A DNA stretch of 64,000 nt from Providencia rustigianii DSM 4541 (lineage in GTDB: Bacteria > Pseudomonadota > Gammaproteobacteria > Enterobacterales > Enterobacteriaceae): positions 62,813 through 126,812 of the forward strand of contig NZ_GG703820.1 in assembly GCF_000156395.1 (NCBI RefSeq). Direction: 5' to 3'. Each line of letters begins with the position of its first letter. The first letter of the stretch is position 1. A program made the position numbers and the translations under genes. The notes below the pieces were generated by a model. The model was given only the letters and a program-made list of their open reading frames with translations. It searched no databases and was not told the DNA's origin. Shown piece after piece: positions 45,652 through 54,828 of this stretch.

Positions 45652-46689
45652 TTATTCGCTACCAAACAGGGAAATTTGATTAAAATGTAAAGTCAGGAAA
45701 CCATCTTGATAACTGGAGGGGGTCATTAAAATAACTACAATCAAAATAGCCGCAATGATTGCTGTCATTCCTAGATTCTTACGCATGGGGGCGGTTTTAT
45801 TCCAACGAGTGACATACTCTGACGGGGAAATACCTAATAATAAGTGCGGTGGTTTGCGGGTGATGATCCGTTGACCATTTTCACTGTCTACTGAGCCAAT
45901 TAATAAATAGCTAACATTACCTTCAATTAAAATCTCTTTATAACGACGATTGCCTTGCTCAAAATCCATGTGTGGTGTTAAGCCTGCATGAACAAAATAA
46001 TCAGGGTCACAAATGACTTTCGCCGAGCCTGTATCGTCTGTAATCGTAAAATCGTTCAAACTCACTTTGCTATCTTGGAGGGTATAACTTTTTTTGCCGT
46101 CTTTATCTTTCGATATGGAGTATTCATAATAAAAAGAACCATAACAGCTACGCTTACCTAAGCGACTTTTGATTTCAGTTCCTTGGGTTATTTGCCCTTC
46201 GACTTCCACTAATCCCATTGCCATTGAGCGAATTTTTGACGTCGCTAAACTCTTTTGAAATTTTAAAAATCGCTTTTTGGGCGTATTTTCAATTATATTG
46301 AAAATAAAAACTAGAACAAAAGCCCCAAAAAATATCCGCATATCAATAAAGAAGCCCACCGCTAAGCAGGTGGCCAATAACGAACCTACAATAACTTTTA
46401 ACAGCGCTGTAAATTTAGATGAGCCTTCATTCTGTAGTCGTTGGTAACGCACATTAGCTTCACGACTTACTCTAACGATGACACGGATCACCACGAAAGA
46501 AATGATCAGAGCAATGCCTAAATAAACATATTTCTCATAATCACCTGCGGAGGGAGAAAGTTGCTCCCATGTTCCTACCGCAATACCCGCAAATGGGATA
46601 ACGCCCCAATTTGTTCTTGGCTTTTTAGAGAGCTTTAGGTCTAAATAAAACAAAATAAAACCAAATACCGCACCGAGAATGTAATACAT
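45652..46689 (-). CDS. GIDE/BAM-domain membrane protein lacking a RING finger
   Basis: 345 residues. N-terminal spans near residues 2-17, 54-73 and 95-135 (IVGSLLATCLAVGFFIDMRI), then a soluble domain about 150-290 beginning SKIRSMAMGLVEVEGQI, with RLGKRSCYGSFYYEYS and FTITDDTGSAKVICDPD, which matches the GIDE/BAM domain of mitochondrial MUL1-type E3 ligases and their bacterial relatives. A last span (GMTAIIAAILIVVILMT) and a short tail follow. No RING finger cysteines exist, so ligase activity is not expected. It is sandwiched between two LemA genes with gaps of 30 and 1 bp. Confidence 0.78.
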   Translation of the reverse strand: MYYILGAVFGFILFYLDLKLSKKPRTNWGVIPFAGIAVGTWEQLSPSAGDYEKYVYLGIALIISFVVIRVIVRVSREANVRYQRLQNEGSSKFTALLKVIVGSLLATCLAVGFFIDMRIFFGAFVLVFIFNIIENTPKKRFLKFQKSLATSKIRSMAMGLVEVEGQITQGTEIKSRLGKRSCYGSFYYEYSISKDKDGKKSYTLQDSKVSLNDFTITDDTGSAKVICDPDYFVHAGLTPHMDFEQGNRRYKEILIEGNVSYLLIGSVDSENGQRIITRKPPHLLLGISPSEYVTRWNKTAPMRKNLGMTAIIAAILIVVILMTPSSYQDGFLTLHFNQISLFGSE

Positions 46690-46719
46690 ATTTACGCCTT
46701 ACACCCTAAATTCATCACA

Positions 46720-47280
46720 TTATTTGAATTGAATACCATCATATTTTTTTTCATCTTCTGAAATTTCAAGTAATGGTAATGAGGTAAAATTGAAAGCGTT
46801 CGCAATGAGGCTGTCAGGGAACATTTGAATGGCGGTATTATATTCTGTAGTAGCATCATTGAAGCCTTCACGGCGCTGGGCAATTTTATCTTCCACTTCA
46901 CTGAGCGCGATTTGTAACTGAGTGAATTGCTCACCCGAAATCAATGTAGGATAGTTTTCCGCAACAGCAATCAACCCTTTTAGAGCACGCCCCATTTCGT
47001 TGGATGCCGCAATTTTTTCATTCACATCCTGAGCATTAAAATAGTGTTGGCGTGCATCACTCAATGACGTAAATAATGTTTTTTCATGTTCCATGGCTTT
47101 TTCAGCTACAGCCACTAATTGAGGAATTTGGTCTGCACGTTGTTTTAGAATAACGTCAATATTAGCGAACTGGTTACTGACTTGATTTTTCGCACTAATC
47201 AATCGGTTATAAATAGAAATTCCCCAACCAACAAAAATAACAATCAATACCAGCAGAATAACAATAACGGTGGTTGTCAT
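46720..47280 (-). CDS. LemA family protein, first copy
   Basis: 186 residues, typical LemA. Short periplasmic start, one span (TVIVILLVLIVIFVGWGISI), then YNRLISAKNQVSNQFANIDV, RADQIPQLVAVAEKAMEHEK, GRALKGLIAVAENYPTLIS, VEDKIAQRREGFNDATTEYN and FPDSLIANAFNFTSLPLLEI. First gene of the module LemA, GIDE-like, LemA, small membrane protein. The TauE/SafE gene upstream is separated by about 135 bp, leaving room for a promoter. Confidence 0.93.
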   Translation of the reverse strand: MTTTVIVILLVLIVIFVGWGISIYNRLISAKNQVSNQFANIDVILKQRADQIPQLVAVAEKAMEHEKTLFTSLSDARQHYFNAQDVNEKIAASNEMGRALKGLIAVAENYPTLISGEQFTQLQIALSEVEDKIAQRREGFNDATTEYNTAIQMFPDSLIANAFNFTSLPLLEISEDEKKYDGIQFK

Positions 47281-47416
47281 AACGATACCTTTTATTAAGA
47301 ATAATACATTTCCCTGTGATCTTAAGCCACGCTATATAAATAGGGTGTTTTATTCAATCGGAATAGTAGCAAATACGAAAAATCAGACGTGATTTATTTG
47401 AGATAGAAAAAAACAA

Positions 47417-48229
47417 TTAAAAGAGATGGGGAATTCCGTTAACAACAACAAAGGAGATAAAAGAGTACAGGAGATATGCCGCCACCAGCATCACTAAAAT
47501 ACCAAATAGAATTTGGATCCGCAGTGCCGAGATATAATGAATCATGATGCGGCCGATAATCAAACCGACAACACAGGATAAAATAAACGTAGCACTAATA
47601 TCGAGAGGATATTCGAAACCATTTAATAAATTAATTGTAATACTGATGCCACCAATCAGAAAAATAACCATCAATGATGTAGCAATGATACTTTTGATAT
47701 TTAAGTTGGTTAGTTTTCTTAATGCGGGAACAATCACAAATCCCCCACCAACCCCTAAAAGTCCAGTCAGCAGCCCAGCAATAATCCCAACGCCCCCTAG
47801 AATAGACGCTGTTTTAAAATTCCAAATAAAGCGTCCTGTTTGCTGGTTTATTTTGCACAGGGCATTATCACTGTCACTCACTGACTTAAAAAGGGTCCGG
47901 TAAGCGACTACACACATCACCAAGCTAAAAGCCAATGTGAGCCATTGCGGCGAGATGATATTCGCTAAATACACCCCATATTTCGCACTGGGAATACTGA
48001 CTAATGCAATCCAAATGGCTGCTTTATAACGAATATTACCCTGAATAAGACCTTGAACTACACCAACAAATGCCGCTAACGTTATCGCTAATAGTCCCAC
48101 GGGAGCCGCTTGAGCAACGCTCCATCCTTGACTCGTCATCAGCGCAGGCACGGCCAAAATACCGCCTCCAGCTCCCGTTAAGCCAAGCAAACAGCCTATC
48201 AATAAACCTTCTACTATCAGGATTAACAT
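47417..48229 (-). CDS. TauE/SafE (TSUP) family transporter downstream of ccmAB
   Basis: 270 residues, about eight spans, with the two TSUP half motifs GLTGAGGGILAVPALMTSQG and GIIAGLLTGLLGVGGGFVIV-PAL. Family members move sulfite and other small anions outward. It starts 37 bp after ccmB in the same orientation, and could be cotranscribed with it. A distinct paralogue is in the mur operon (25052-25834). The link to cytochrome c or heme export is only positional. Confidence 0.87.
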   Translation of the reverse strand: MLILIVEGLLIGCLLGLTGAGGGILAVPALMTSQGWSVAQAAPVGLLAITLAAFVGVVQGLIQGNIRYKAAIWIALVSIPSAKYGVYLANIISPQWLTLAFSLVMCVVAYRTLFKSVSDSDNALCKINQQTGRFIWNFKTASILGGVGIIAGLLTGLLGVGGGFVIVPALRKLTNLNIKSIIATSLMVIFLIGGISITINLLNGFEYPLDISATFILSCVVGLIIGRIMIHYISALRIQILFGILVMLVAAYLLYSFISFVVVNGIPHLF

Positions 48230-48266
48230 CGTTATGCGCTTTCTATGTGTCTAAGAAACGGAGCAA

Positions 48267-48932
48267 TTAACTATTACTCACATTAATCTTCAATGCAGCA
48301 GCAATTGCCAACGGTGAAAAGGTGATACTTGCGGCAAAAAGTGCGCCGAGAATGGCAAAATAACCGCCAAGTGGCATATTAAAACTGTAGGCCTCCATGG
48401 TTCCGGTAGCATATATCAACACAGGAATATAGAGAGGTAGGACTAATAGGCTGACAAGCACCCCGCCTTTTTTTAACGATACAGTCAATGCAGCGCCAAT
48501 CGCGCCAATAAAACTTAATACCGGCGTTCCCAATAATAATGTCCCCGCTAACACCAACAAGGTATCCCCATCTATTGACAGCATGATGGCAGCAACAGGG
48601 GAAAGTAACACCAACGGCAATCCAGTCACTAACCAATGAGAAATCACCTTGGCCAGTACCGTAACAAAAAGTGGATGAGGAGCCAGTAATAGCTGCTCTA
48701 ACGAGCCATCAAGATAATCATCTTTAAACAGACGCTCCAATGAAAGGAGCGAAGATAAAATCGCTGCAACCCAAAAAATCCCCACAGAAATACGCGCCAA
48801 TAATTGAGGTTCAGGTCCGATGCTCAGCGGGAACAATGTAATCACGATCAAAAAAAACCATAGCGGGTTAACCAATTCAGAAAAACTTCTGAAGGCAATT
48901 TTGAGCTCTCTTTTAATTAATAACCCAAACAT
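48267..48932 (-). CDS. ccmB: Heme exporter membrane subunit CcmB
   Basis: 221 residues, about six spans, very similar to E. coli CcmB: NPLWFFLIVITLFPLSIGPE, PQLLARISVGIFWVAAILSS, DGSLEQLLLAPHP, AKVISHWLVTGLPLVLLSP and LTVSLKKGGVLVSLLVLPLY. CcmB with CcmA forms an ABC module of System I cytochrome c maturation that releases heme-charged CcmE. The ATG at 48932 shares its A with the ccmA stop TGA. CcmC-H, which normally follow, are not in this window; a TauE/SafE gene follows instead. Confidence 0.95.
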   Translation of the reverse strand: MFGLLIKRELKIAFRSFSELVNPLWFFLIVITLFPLSIGPEPQLLARISVGIFWVAAILSSLLSLERLFKDDYLDGSLEQLLLAPHPLFVTVLAKVISHWLVTGLPLVLLSPVAAIMLSIDGDTLLVLAGTLLLGTPVLSFIGAIGAALTVSLKKGGVLVSLLVLPLYIPVLIYATGTMEAYSFNMPLGGYFAILGALFAASITFSPLAIAAALKINVSNS

Positions 48933-49549
48933 CACTCGTACCCGCCTGTCAGTTTTAATGTGCCAAAATGCCCAGACATTGCTTGGTGGGAGGTAAATAA
49001 AATCATGCCGCCCTGTTGAGCATGCTGGTGAAAACGCTCGGTTAAACGATTAACTCCCGCCACATCAATGGCAGTAAATGGCTCATCTAAAATCCATAAA
49101 GGCGCTTCACTTAGCCACAGTCTGGCAAGATTGACCCGCCGTTGTTGTCCCGCAGATAACTGCCCCACAGGAATATCTTCATACCCAATGAGTGAAACCT
49201 CCTCTAATGCGGCCCAGATTTTTTCGCCTTCAGAATCTTTGTGGTGCATCTGGTAATAGAATTTGAGGTTTTCATAGGGCGTTAGCAACGATTTTACGGC
49301 GGGCTTGTGCCCTAAGTAGAGTAGATGACGGGTAAATTCTTCTTTAAGCTTATCTATTGATTGATTTTCCCAGAGGATCTCGCCTTCATCAGGCTTTAAT
49401 AACCCCGCCATCATTCGCAATAAGGTGGTTTTCCCCGCACCGTTAGGACCTTCAACTTGTAAAATCTGACTTGGCAAAACAGAGAAATCCAAATGCTGGA
49501 ATAACGTTCTATTTTGTCGATGGCAAGTGATTTTCGCTGCACTCAGCAT
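48932..49549 (-). CDS. ccmA: Heme exporter ATP-binding subunit CcmA
   Basis: 205 residues, ABC ATPase of the CcmAB(CD) complex. Walker A is GPNGAGKTTLLRMMAGLL, the signature is LSAGQQRRVNLARLWLS, and Walker B is LWILDEPFTAID; the switch His is in FTSHQAM. ATP hydrolysis by CcmA drives release of holo-CcmE, not heme transport itself. Cysteine-containing start MLSAAKITCHRQNRTLF is like E. coli. It is translationally coupled to ccmB by a 1-base overlap and lies 34 bp after the Kch-like gene in the same orientation. Confidence 0.96.
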   Translation of the reverse strand: MLSAAKITCHRQNRTLFQHLDFSVLPSQILQVEGPNGAGKTTLLRMMAGLLKPDEGEILWENQSIDKLKEEFTRHLLYLGHKPAVKSLLTPYENLKFYYQMHHKDSEGEKIWAALEEVSLIGYEDIPVGQLSAGQQRRVNLARLWLSEAPLWILDEPFTAIDVAGVNRLTERFHQHAQQGGMILFTSHQAMSGHFGTLKLTGGYE

Positions 49550-49582
49550 AAGTCAGATTTCCTTTTTACATCAATCTAATGG

Positions 49583-50761
49583 TTAGCTTTTGGTAATTTT
49601 ATTCAGCAGCATATCACTGATACTGTCGTTAGAAATTGTTTCACCGCAAAGCACTTGCATCAAAACTTCAGAACCTAATGATGAGAGCGAAAACAGCATA
49701 TCAGGATGAAGTAAACGAATTTTATCCATATTACTTTCTTGATTTACTAGCACCACGGTTTTCGTGTCACTTTTACTGTCCATTAATGATTTGACGCCCA
49801 ATAAAGCAAATGTGCTCAGGGAGTCACTGTCCGTCATGATCAGGACACATTTGGCTTGTCTCACATTTGTTTCTGCCAACAATGCAGAATCTGTCGGATC
49901 TCCCGCCACAATATTGTCTTTTTCTGGGTAATGGCTACGGTGACTCTCTTGGCAAATGACAGCAACAGGCAATTCTCGCTTTTTCAGCGCTTGGTACAAG
50001 TTAACTGCCATCGGCGTGCTACCAATCACAACATAATGATTTTTCATATACGAAAACCTCTTCCGGACAATCTCTTTCGTCCCTTTAGCCAATACCCCAA
50101 CCACATACACCACTGACGTGGTAAAGATCGTGATCCCTAAAATAATCACCGTAACCGTAAAAACACGTGCATCAACAGTGACAGGAACAATATCCCCAAA
50201 CCCTACCGTCGTCATACACACTAATGCGAAGTAAAACGCGGTTGTGCCATCCTTCACCACAGGTAGAAATTCATTGCCAATATAGAGCGTGCCAAAAATT
50301 GAGTAGAGTAATAATGCGATAATACAGGTGACGGCAACAAACCCCGCACTGCTTAAGCTATGGTGTGGATACAGCTTCCAAAAAATAACCAGTGCCGCAC
50401 ATAAGCCAAGCGAGAAATAGCCTTGACGCACATGTTCTTCTGCAACTTTAAGATCAACAAACGCAATAATCGCGAGAAGTAATAATGCAAAAGCCCATGC
50501 AATACGCGCACCATTGATCATAAATAGCGATAGGAAAATTAAGGAAATGCCTAACAAAAAACGAGGAATATCCAATAGCTTCATAAAGCCTAAGGATTTT
50601 AACCATTCGGTAAAGCCACTCTGACGCCAATCGATATAGTCGGTATAAGCACTTAATATTGGTTTTAAAATCATGGCCCCATCAATAATGATGAGTACTG
50701 AAATTAGAATTCTCACGGCTAAAGAGGATTTCAAAAAAGCCACAAAGGAATTATCTAGCAT
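49583..50761 (-). CDS. kch: Kch-like potassium channel with RCK/TrkA-N domain
   Basis: 392 residues. About five or six N-terminal spans, a P-loop with selectivity filter TTVGFGD (AFYFALVCMTTVGFGDIVPV), an inner helix, then a cytosolic TrkA-N/RCK domain from about residue 240 (NHYVVIGSTPMAVNLYQALK, IVAGDPTDSALLAETNVRQA, VLIMTDSDSLSTFALLGVKS). The C-terminal LLHPDMLFSLSSLGSEVLMQ and NDSISDMLLNKI match E. coli Kch in layout. The filter has Phe instead of Tyr (GFG for GYG), as in some K+ channels. The start is uncertain between ATG 50761 and GTG 50773. Confidence 0.85.
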   Translation of the reverse strand: MLDNSFVAFLKSSLAVRILISVLIIIDGAMILKPILSAYTDYIDWRQSGFTEWLKSLGFMKLLDIPRFLLGISLIFLSLFMINGARIAWAFALLLLAIIAFVDLKVAEEHVRQGYFSLGLCAALVIFWKLYPHHSLSSAGFVAVTCIIALLLYSIFGTLYIGNEFLPVVKDGTTAFYFALVCMTTVGFGDIVPVTVDARVFTVTVIILGITIFTTSVVYVVGVLAKGTKEIVRKRFSYMKNHYVVIGSTPMAVNLYQALKKRELPVAVICQESHRSHYPEKDNIVAGDPTDSALLAETNVRQAKCVLIMTDSDSLSTFALLGVKSLMDSKSDTKTVVLVNQESNMDKIRLLHPDMLFSLSSLGSEVLMQVLCGETISNDSISDMLLNKITKS

Positions 50762-50773
50762 CGTTTGAGTCAC

Positions 50774-51101
50774 TCATCAATTAAACCGCCCATAAGTATT
50801 TTCTAGCACTTAGATTAACAAAGAATAATATCAATTCCATTGCTTATGCAATAAATGAAAAATCATCATCAAAAAACATCATTTTTCAGCGCATTATTGT
50901 CATATTTTATCCATCTTTACCAAATTAGAATGTCATTTAAAAAACATTTATAAATAATAAGTTAGATTAACTAACGTCATAGCCTTATCCATTTTTAAAC
51001 TATTTTTGAACTTAAACTCGTCCTTTCTATCTAAAAAACGATTTTTAGACTATGTTTTGACTGTTACTTAACGAAACGAATAATTAAGAGCTAAAAAATT
51101 T
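50774..51101. other. Promoter region between divergent kch-like and eptC genes
   Basis: About 330 bp without a gene. It must contain both promoters. I see no clear PmrA/PhoP direct repeat or other operator. Confidence 0.45.
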
Positions 51102-52811
51102 ATGGTTAATTCGATAAAAACAGGTAAGTTCAGCTGGTTATCCTTATTCTGGCTACTAATTTACTTCTGGTATTTTTCATCTCTATTACAACTCTATGTC
51201 GTGGTGACTGGGCAAAGTAACACCATCGGGTTAAGAGATTCTTTACTTTATAGCTCCTTATGGCTAGTTCCTGCCCTGTTTTTCCCGCGAAAAATTAAAC
51301 TTGTAGCTGGGTTAATCGGGATTGTGCTTTGGCTTTCTTCCGTCATCGCTCTTGCCTACTTCGTGGTCTATGGGCATCAATTATCCCAAAGCGTGATGTT
51401 TGTGATGTTCGAAACCAACACCAACGAAGCAGGAGAGTTCCTCAAACAATATCTGAGCTTTAAGGTGGTTGCCGTCATCTTGGTTTACACCCTTGGCGCA
51501 ATACTTTTATGGACCCGTTTAAAACCCGTCACGCTACCCGTGCCAGCCCGCGTGATTGTCTCTGCGTTAGTGTTGACTATCTTGTTTGGCGTTCCTTATT
51601 ACAATAAAGCTATCAAACAGCAGCGCCCTTTCGAGAACGTAGTTTCTTACGTTAACAGTAAGCTCGCGTATGCCGCACCATGGCAGTTTGTGAGTGGTTA
51701 CTTTCTTTATAAAAACCAACTCGCCAATATGGAAGAGTTGATTCGTGATAACAGCAAAATTCCACCACTTGAAAACTTTGTCGATGTGAATGGCAATACC
51801 CCAAGAACATTTGTTCTGGTCATCGGTGAATCCACCAGCCGTGACAGAATGAGTTTGTATGGTTATTCGCGCCCAACCACACCCGAATTGGATCAGTTAG
51901 AAAAAGAATATCCTGATAATCTAGCCGTGTTTAATGATGTGGTCACATCGCGCCCTTATACCATCGAAGCTTTACAACAAATCCTCACGTTTGCCTCGCA
52001 AACTGAGCCAGAACTCTTTAACTCTCGCCCTTCTATCATGAACATGATGAAGCAAGCGGGCTTTAAAACATTCTGGATCACCAACCAGCAAACGATGACT
52101 GAGCGTAATACCTTGCTGACCGCGTTTTCTCGTCAAACAGATAAGCAATATTATTTGAATAACGACATGGCTCAAAGCTCACGTATCTATGATGACGTGG
52201 TATTAGACCCATTTAAAGAAGCGCTTGCTGACCCGGCTGAGAAGAAATTTATTGTCGTGCACCTGCTAGGAACCCATATGCGTTACGAGTTCCGTTATCC
52301 TGAAAACAAAGCGATATTTAGCGATAAAAATAGCCCGGTACCTGCAAACTTAAAAGATGACCAAATCAAAGACTACAATGCTTACGACAATGCTCAACAT
52401 TATAATGACTATGTCGTTTCTTCATTGATCAAAGATTTTGATGCATCGAAAGAAAATGGTTTCTTGGTCTTTTTCTCTGACCATGGCGAAGATGTCTACG
52501 ACACGCCACCTCATGAGATGTTAGGCCGTAGTGAGGGCAAGCCAAGTAAGGTGATGTATAACATTCCGTTCTTTATTTGGCAGTCTCCAGAATGGCTGCA
52601 AAGTCATCAGTTTGATCTAAAAGATAAAGCCGACCGCCCATATAGCACTATGGATTTTATCTATACATGGTCTGACTTATCGGGTCTGAATTACACGGGA
52701 TTTGAACCACAGAAAAGCTTGATTAATAAAGATTACCAGCCACAACCTCGCTGGATTGGTGATCCTGAAAATAAATCATCGCTGATGCTGTACGATGATC
52801 TAAAAAAATAG
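51102..52811 (+). CDS. eptC: Phosphoethanolamine transferase EptC/CptA
   Basis: 569 residues, compared with 577 for E. coli EptC. About five N-terminal spans, then a periplasmic alkaline-phosphatase-fold catalytic domain from about residue 225: VLVIGESTSRDRMSLYGYSR with the catalytic Thr, VVTSRPYTIEALQQILTFA, KQAGFKTFWITNQQTMTERN, VHLLGTHMRYEFRYP and FLVFFSDHGEDVYDTPPH for zinc binding. It transfers phosphoethanolamine from phosphatidylethanolamine to heptose I of the LPS core in E. coli. Matches EptC better than EptA or EptB (FVMFETNTNEAGEFLKQY). A hairpin terminator follows. Confidence 0.95.
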   Translation: MVNSIKTGKFSWLSLFWLLIYFWYFSSLLQLYVVVTGQSNTIGLRDSLLYSSLWLVPALFFPRKIKLVAGLIGIVLWLSSVIALAYFVVYGHQLSQSVMFVMFETNTNEAGEFLKQYLSFKVVAVILVYTLGAILLWTRLKPVTLPVPARVIVSALVLTILFGVPYYNKAIKQQRPFENVVSYVNSKLAYAAPWQFVSGYFLYKNQLANMEELIRDNSKIPPLENFVDVNGNTPRTFVLVIGESTSRDRMSLYGYSRPTTPELDQLEKEYPDNLAVFNDVVTSRPYTIEALQQILTFASQTEPELFNSRPSIMNMMKQAGFKTFWITNQQTMTERNTLLTAFSRQTDKQYYLNNDMAQSSRIYDDVVLDPFKEALADPAEKKFIVVHLLGTHMRYEFRYPENKAIFSDKNSPVPANLKDDQIKDYNAYDNAQHYNDYVVSSLIKDFDASKENGFLVFFSDHGEDVYDTPPHEMLGRSEGKPSKVMYNIPFFIWQSPEWLQSHQFDLKDKADRPYSTMDFIYTWSDLSGLNYTGFEPQKSLINKDYQPQPRWIGDPENKSSLMLYDDLKK

Positions 52812-52822
52812 TTATTAATCCC

Positions 52823-52850
52823 ACGTGCAAGTGAGTATTCACTTGCACGT
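52823..52850 (+). terminator. Terminator after eptC
   Basis: ACGTGCAAGTGA / TCACTTGCACGT perfect 12-bp stem with a GTAT loop, 11 bp past the stop; the tail TATTTATATG is only moderately T-rich. It may also serve the convergent LysR gene. Confidence 0.8.
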
Positions 52851-52869
52851 TATTTATATGAATTTATTG

Positions 52870-53694
52870 CTACACACTTTTATTTAAAACACTCAATAAT
52901 TGCGATACTCCATAATTTTCTAATGCTTGGATGGTATAGCAAATACCGATTCTATGAGGCAAAGGATAACTGGGCAGTTGTCGAGACGCTAAATGACAAC
53001 GGGATTTAATCAGTAAAGATGGCGCTATCGTTAAGCCAAAACCCGCCTCAACGAGATCTAACGCTAAAGAAAATGACCCCGCATTGGTATTATTCCCACC
53101 CACTGATGAATCATAAAATAATTGAAACCGTTGGTGAAAATTGGATTCTGGGTACAAAATCCAATTCTGATTATAAAGATGCGCTAACGTTAATTCGTCT
53201 ATTTGAGAGATAGGATGGTCAACGGGATAAGCAAGCGCATAAGTATCATCAAAAAGCGTAATAAATAATTCATCCTCGCAGCGTAAACTTTCACATCCTA
53301 AACGAATATTTCCCGTGCAACCTGGGTCTAACGTTAATTGAACATTGTCTAAATTATGTTGTATTGTCGCTAAAAGGTAGCTTAAGCAAGAGGATGGTAT
53401 ATCTTGTTCAATACCGATCGTTAACTCGGTTTGGCTTTGACGTTTTGAAAAACGCGAGGCAAGCACATCCATATCATTAATCATTCGACAAGCATGGGGG
53501 TACAACATCCGCGCATGCTCAGTGACATCCACGCCTCTAGGCTTACGGATAAACAGTTGCGTATCCAGTTCATCTTCAAGTGCTTTAATGGTTGAGGATA
53601 ATGCAGGTTGTGTGACATGCAACAATTCAGCGGCATGTGTAATATTCCGCTCTTCAAATACACAAATAAATGCTCTCAGTTGTCGCTTATCCAT
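52870..53694 (-). CDS. LysR family regulator (divergent from SDR gene)
   Basis: 274 residues. N-terminal HTH MDKRQLRAFICVFEERNITHAAELLHVT-QPALSS and ALEDELDTQLFIRKPRGVD; effector domain about 90-270, shorter than most LysR proteins (290-310). FDDTYALAYPVDHPISQ and GFGLTIAPSLLI are typical effector-fold strands. It is divergent from the short-chain dehydrogenase gene with 95 bp between starts and probably regulates it. Confidence 0.88.
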   Translation of the reverse strand: MDKRQLRAFICVFEERNITHAAELLHVTQPALSSTIKALEDELDTQLFIRKPRGVDVTEHARMLYPHACRMINDMDVLASRFSKRQSQTELTIGIEQDIPSSCLSYLLATIQHNLDNVQLTLDPGCTGNIRLGCESLRCEDELFITLFDDTYALAYPVDHPISQIDELTLAHLYNQNWILYPESNFHQRFQLFYDSSVGGNNTNAGSFSLALDLVEAGFGLTIAPSLLIKSRCHLASRQLPSYPLPHRIGICYTIQALENYGVSQLLSVLNKSV

Positions 53695-53789
53695 AGATAT
53701 TTTTTATGCCTGTAAGAAAAATAAACTATTTTTTTTCGTTTTAATTCGATTTTAAAGTATACACATCAATTATATCTATAGGTGAAAAA

Positions 53790-54527
53790 ATGAACATGAA
53801 TAATAGCAAACCCCTCGTCGTGATTACCGGTGCAAGTTCGGGTATTGGTCAAGCTACTGCAAAGTTACTTTCTGAGCGAGGTCACGCATTACTGTTATTA
53901 GCCCGTCGTGTTGAATTAATGGAAGCGCTTAATTTACCCAATACATTATGCCGAGCCGTTGATGTCACCGATCGTCAATCATTTCAAGCTGCGGTGAAAG
54001 AGGCTGAGCAACAATTTGGTCCCGTCGATGCCATCATCAATAATGCCGGTATTATGCTACTTGGTAATATTGAGAATCAAAATCCTGATGAATGGACACA
54101 AATGTTAGATGTGAATGTTAAGGGACTTTTGAATGGAATTCATGCCGTCACCGATGGCATGATTAAACGTAATGCAGGCACGATTATTAATATCAGTTCT
54201 GTCGCTGGGCGTAAAACATTCCCAAACCATGTAGCTTATGTGGGAACAAAATTTGCGGTACATGGGTTATCCGAAAACTTACGAGAGGAACTTTCTCCCC
54301 ATAATGTCAGAGTTGTCGTCATTGCTCCCGGAGCTGTAGAGACTGAACTTTTAAGCCATACAACCAACAATGATATTAAAGCTGGTTACCAATCTTGGAA
54401 ACAAGATATGGGTGGCAAAGTGTTATCTCCAGAAGATGTGGCAAATGCAATCCTATTTGCTTACTCCCAACCTCAAAGTGTGTGTATCCGTGAAATTGTT
54501 TTAGCGGCCACCCGTCAAAGCGCTTAA
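53790..54527 (+). CDS. Short-chain dehydrogenase/reductase
   Basis: 245 residues, classical SDR. NADP-binding TGASSGIGQA near residue 14, NNAGIM, catalytic Ser in NISSVAGRK, and Y-x-x-x-K in HVAYVGTKFAVHGLS, followed by IAPGAVETELL. The RR after LLLLA in LLLLARRVE favours NADPH. This subgroup is close to oxidoreductases of the YdfG/clavaldehyde type; the substrate is unknown. ATG 53790 is preceded by AGGTG. Likely regulated by the divergent LysR protein, a pairing common in this family. Confidence 0.92.
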   Translation: MNMNNSKPLVVITGASSGIGQATAKLLSERGHALLLLARRVELMEALNLPNTLCRAVDVTDRQSFQAAVKEAEQQFGPVDAIINNAGIMLLGNIENQNPDEWTQMLDVNVKGLLNGIHAVTDGMIKRNAGTIINISSVAGRKTFPNHVAYVGTKFAVHGLSENLREELSPHNVRVVVIAPGAVETELLSHTTNNDIKAGYQSWKQDMGGKVLSPEDVANAILFAYSQPQSVCIREIVLAATRQSA

Positions 54528-54557
54528 ATTTTTTATTACTGAATAAATAAAAATAAT

Positions 54558-54594
54558 CATGGCTAAAGGGAGTAAAATTATCCCTTTAGTCATG
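54558..54594 (+). terminator. Terminator after the SDR gene
   Basis: CATGGCTAAAGGGA / TCCCTTTAGTCATG stem (one G-U pair) with a 9-base loop, then TTTCAC, 30 bp past the stop. Confidence 0.8.
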
Positions 54595-54690
54595 TTTCAC
54601 TGAAGATAAAATAACATTTTCCTTTCTAAGAATTAATCAATTATACGTATCGAAATAAAAACCATTTTAATCACAAAAGTTATCTCGTTT

Positions 54691-54828
54691 ATGAAGGCCT
54701 CGGCATTAAGAAAAATCATAGTGAAAACAAGGGACGTTTATATACTAACCACGATGAATAATCGTGTTTTTGAGAGCATCATTGAGCAATATGATGATGA
54801 CGGCAAGTTAACTAAAAAAGGTGAGTGA
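54691..54828 (+). CDS. Possible 45-residue protein or gene remnant
   Basis: ATG to TGA encodes 45 residues, MKASALRKIIVKTRDVYILT at the start and IIEQYDDDGKLTKKGE at the end. The composition looks protein-like (charged, no repeats), but I see no convincing ribosome-binding site and no family. It is alone in the 830-bp gap between the SDR gene and betT. It could be a small protein, a decayed C-terminus of a larger gene, or chance. The rest of the gap (54829-55357) shows only the betT promoter region. Confidence 0.3.
   Translation: MKASALRKIIVKTRDVYILTTMNNRVFESIIEQYDDDGKLTKKGE

Noticed and set aside
47544..47903. A 119-codon plus-strand frame opposite the TauE/SafE gene
   Set aside because: The minus-strand gene is a complete TSUP protein; the opposite frame is a by-product of its hydrophobic codon pattern.
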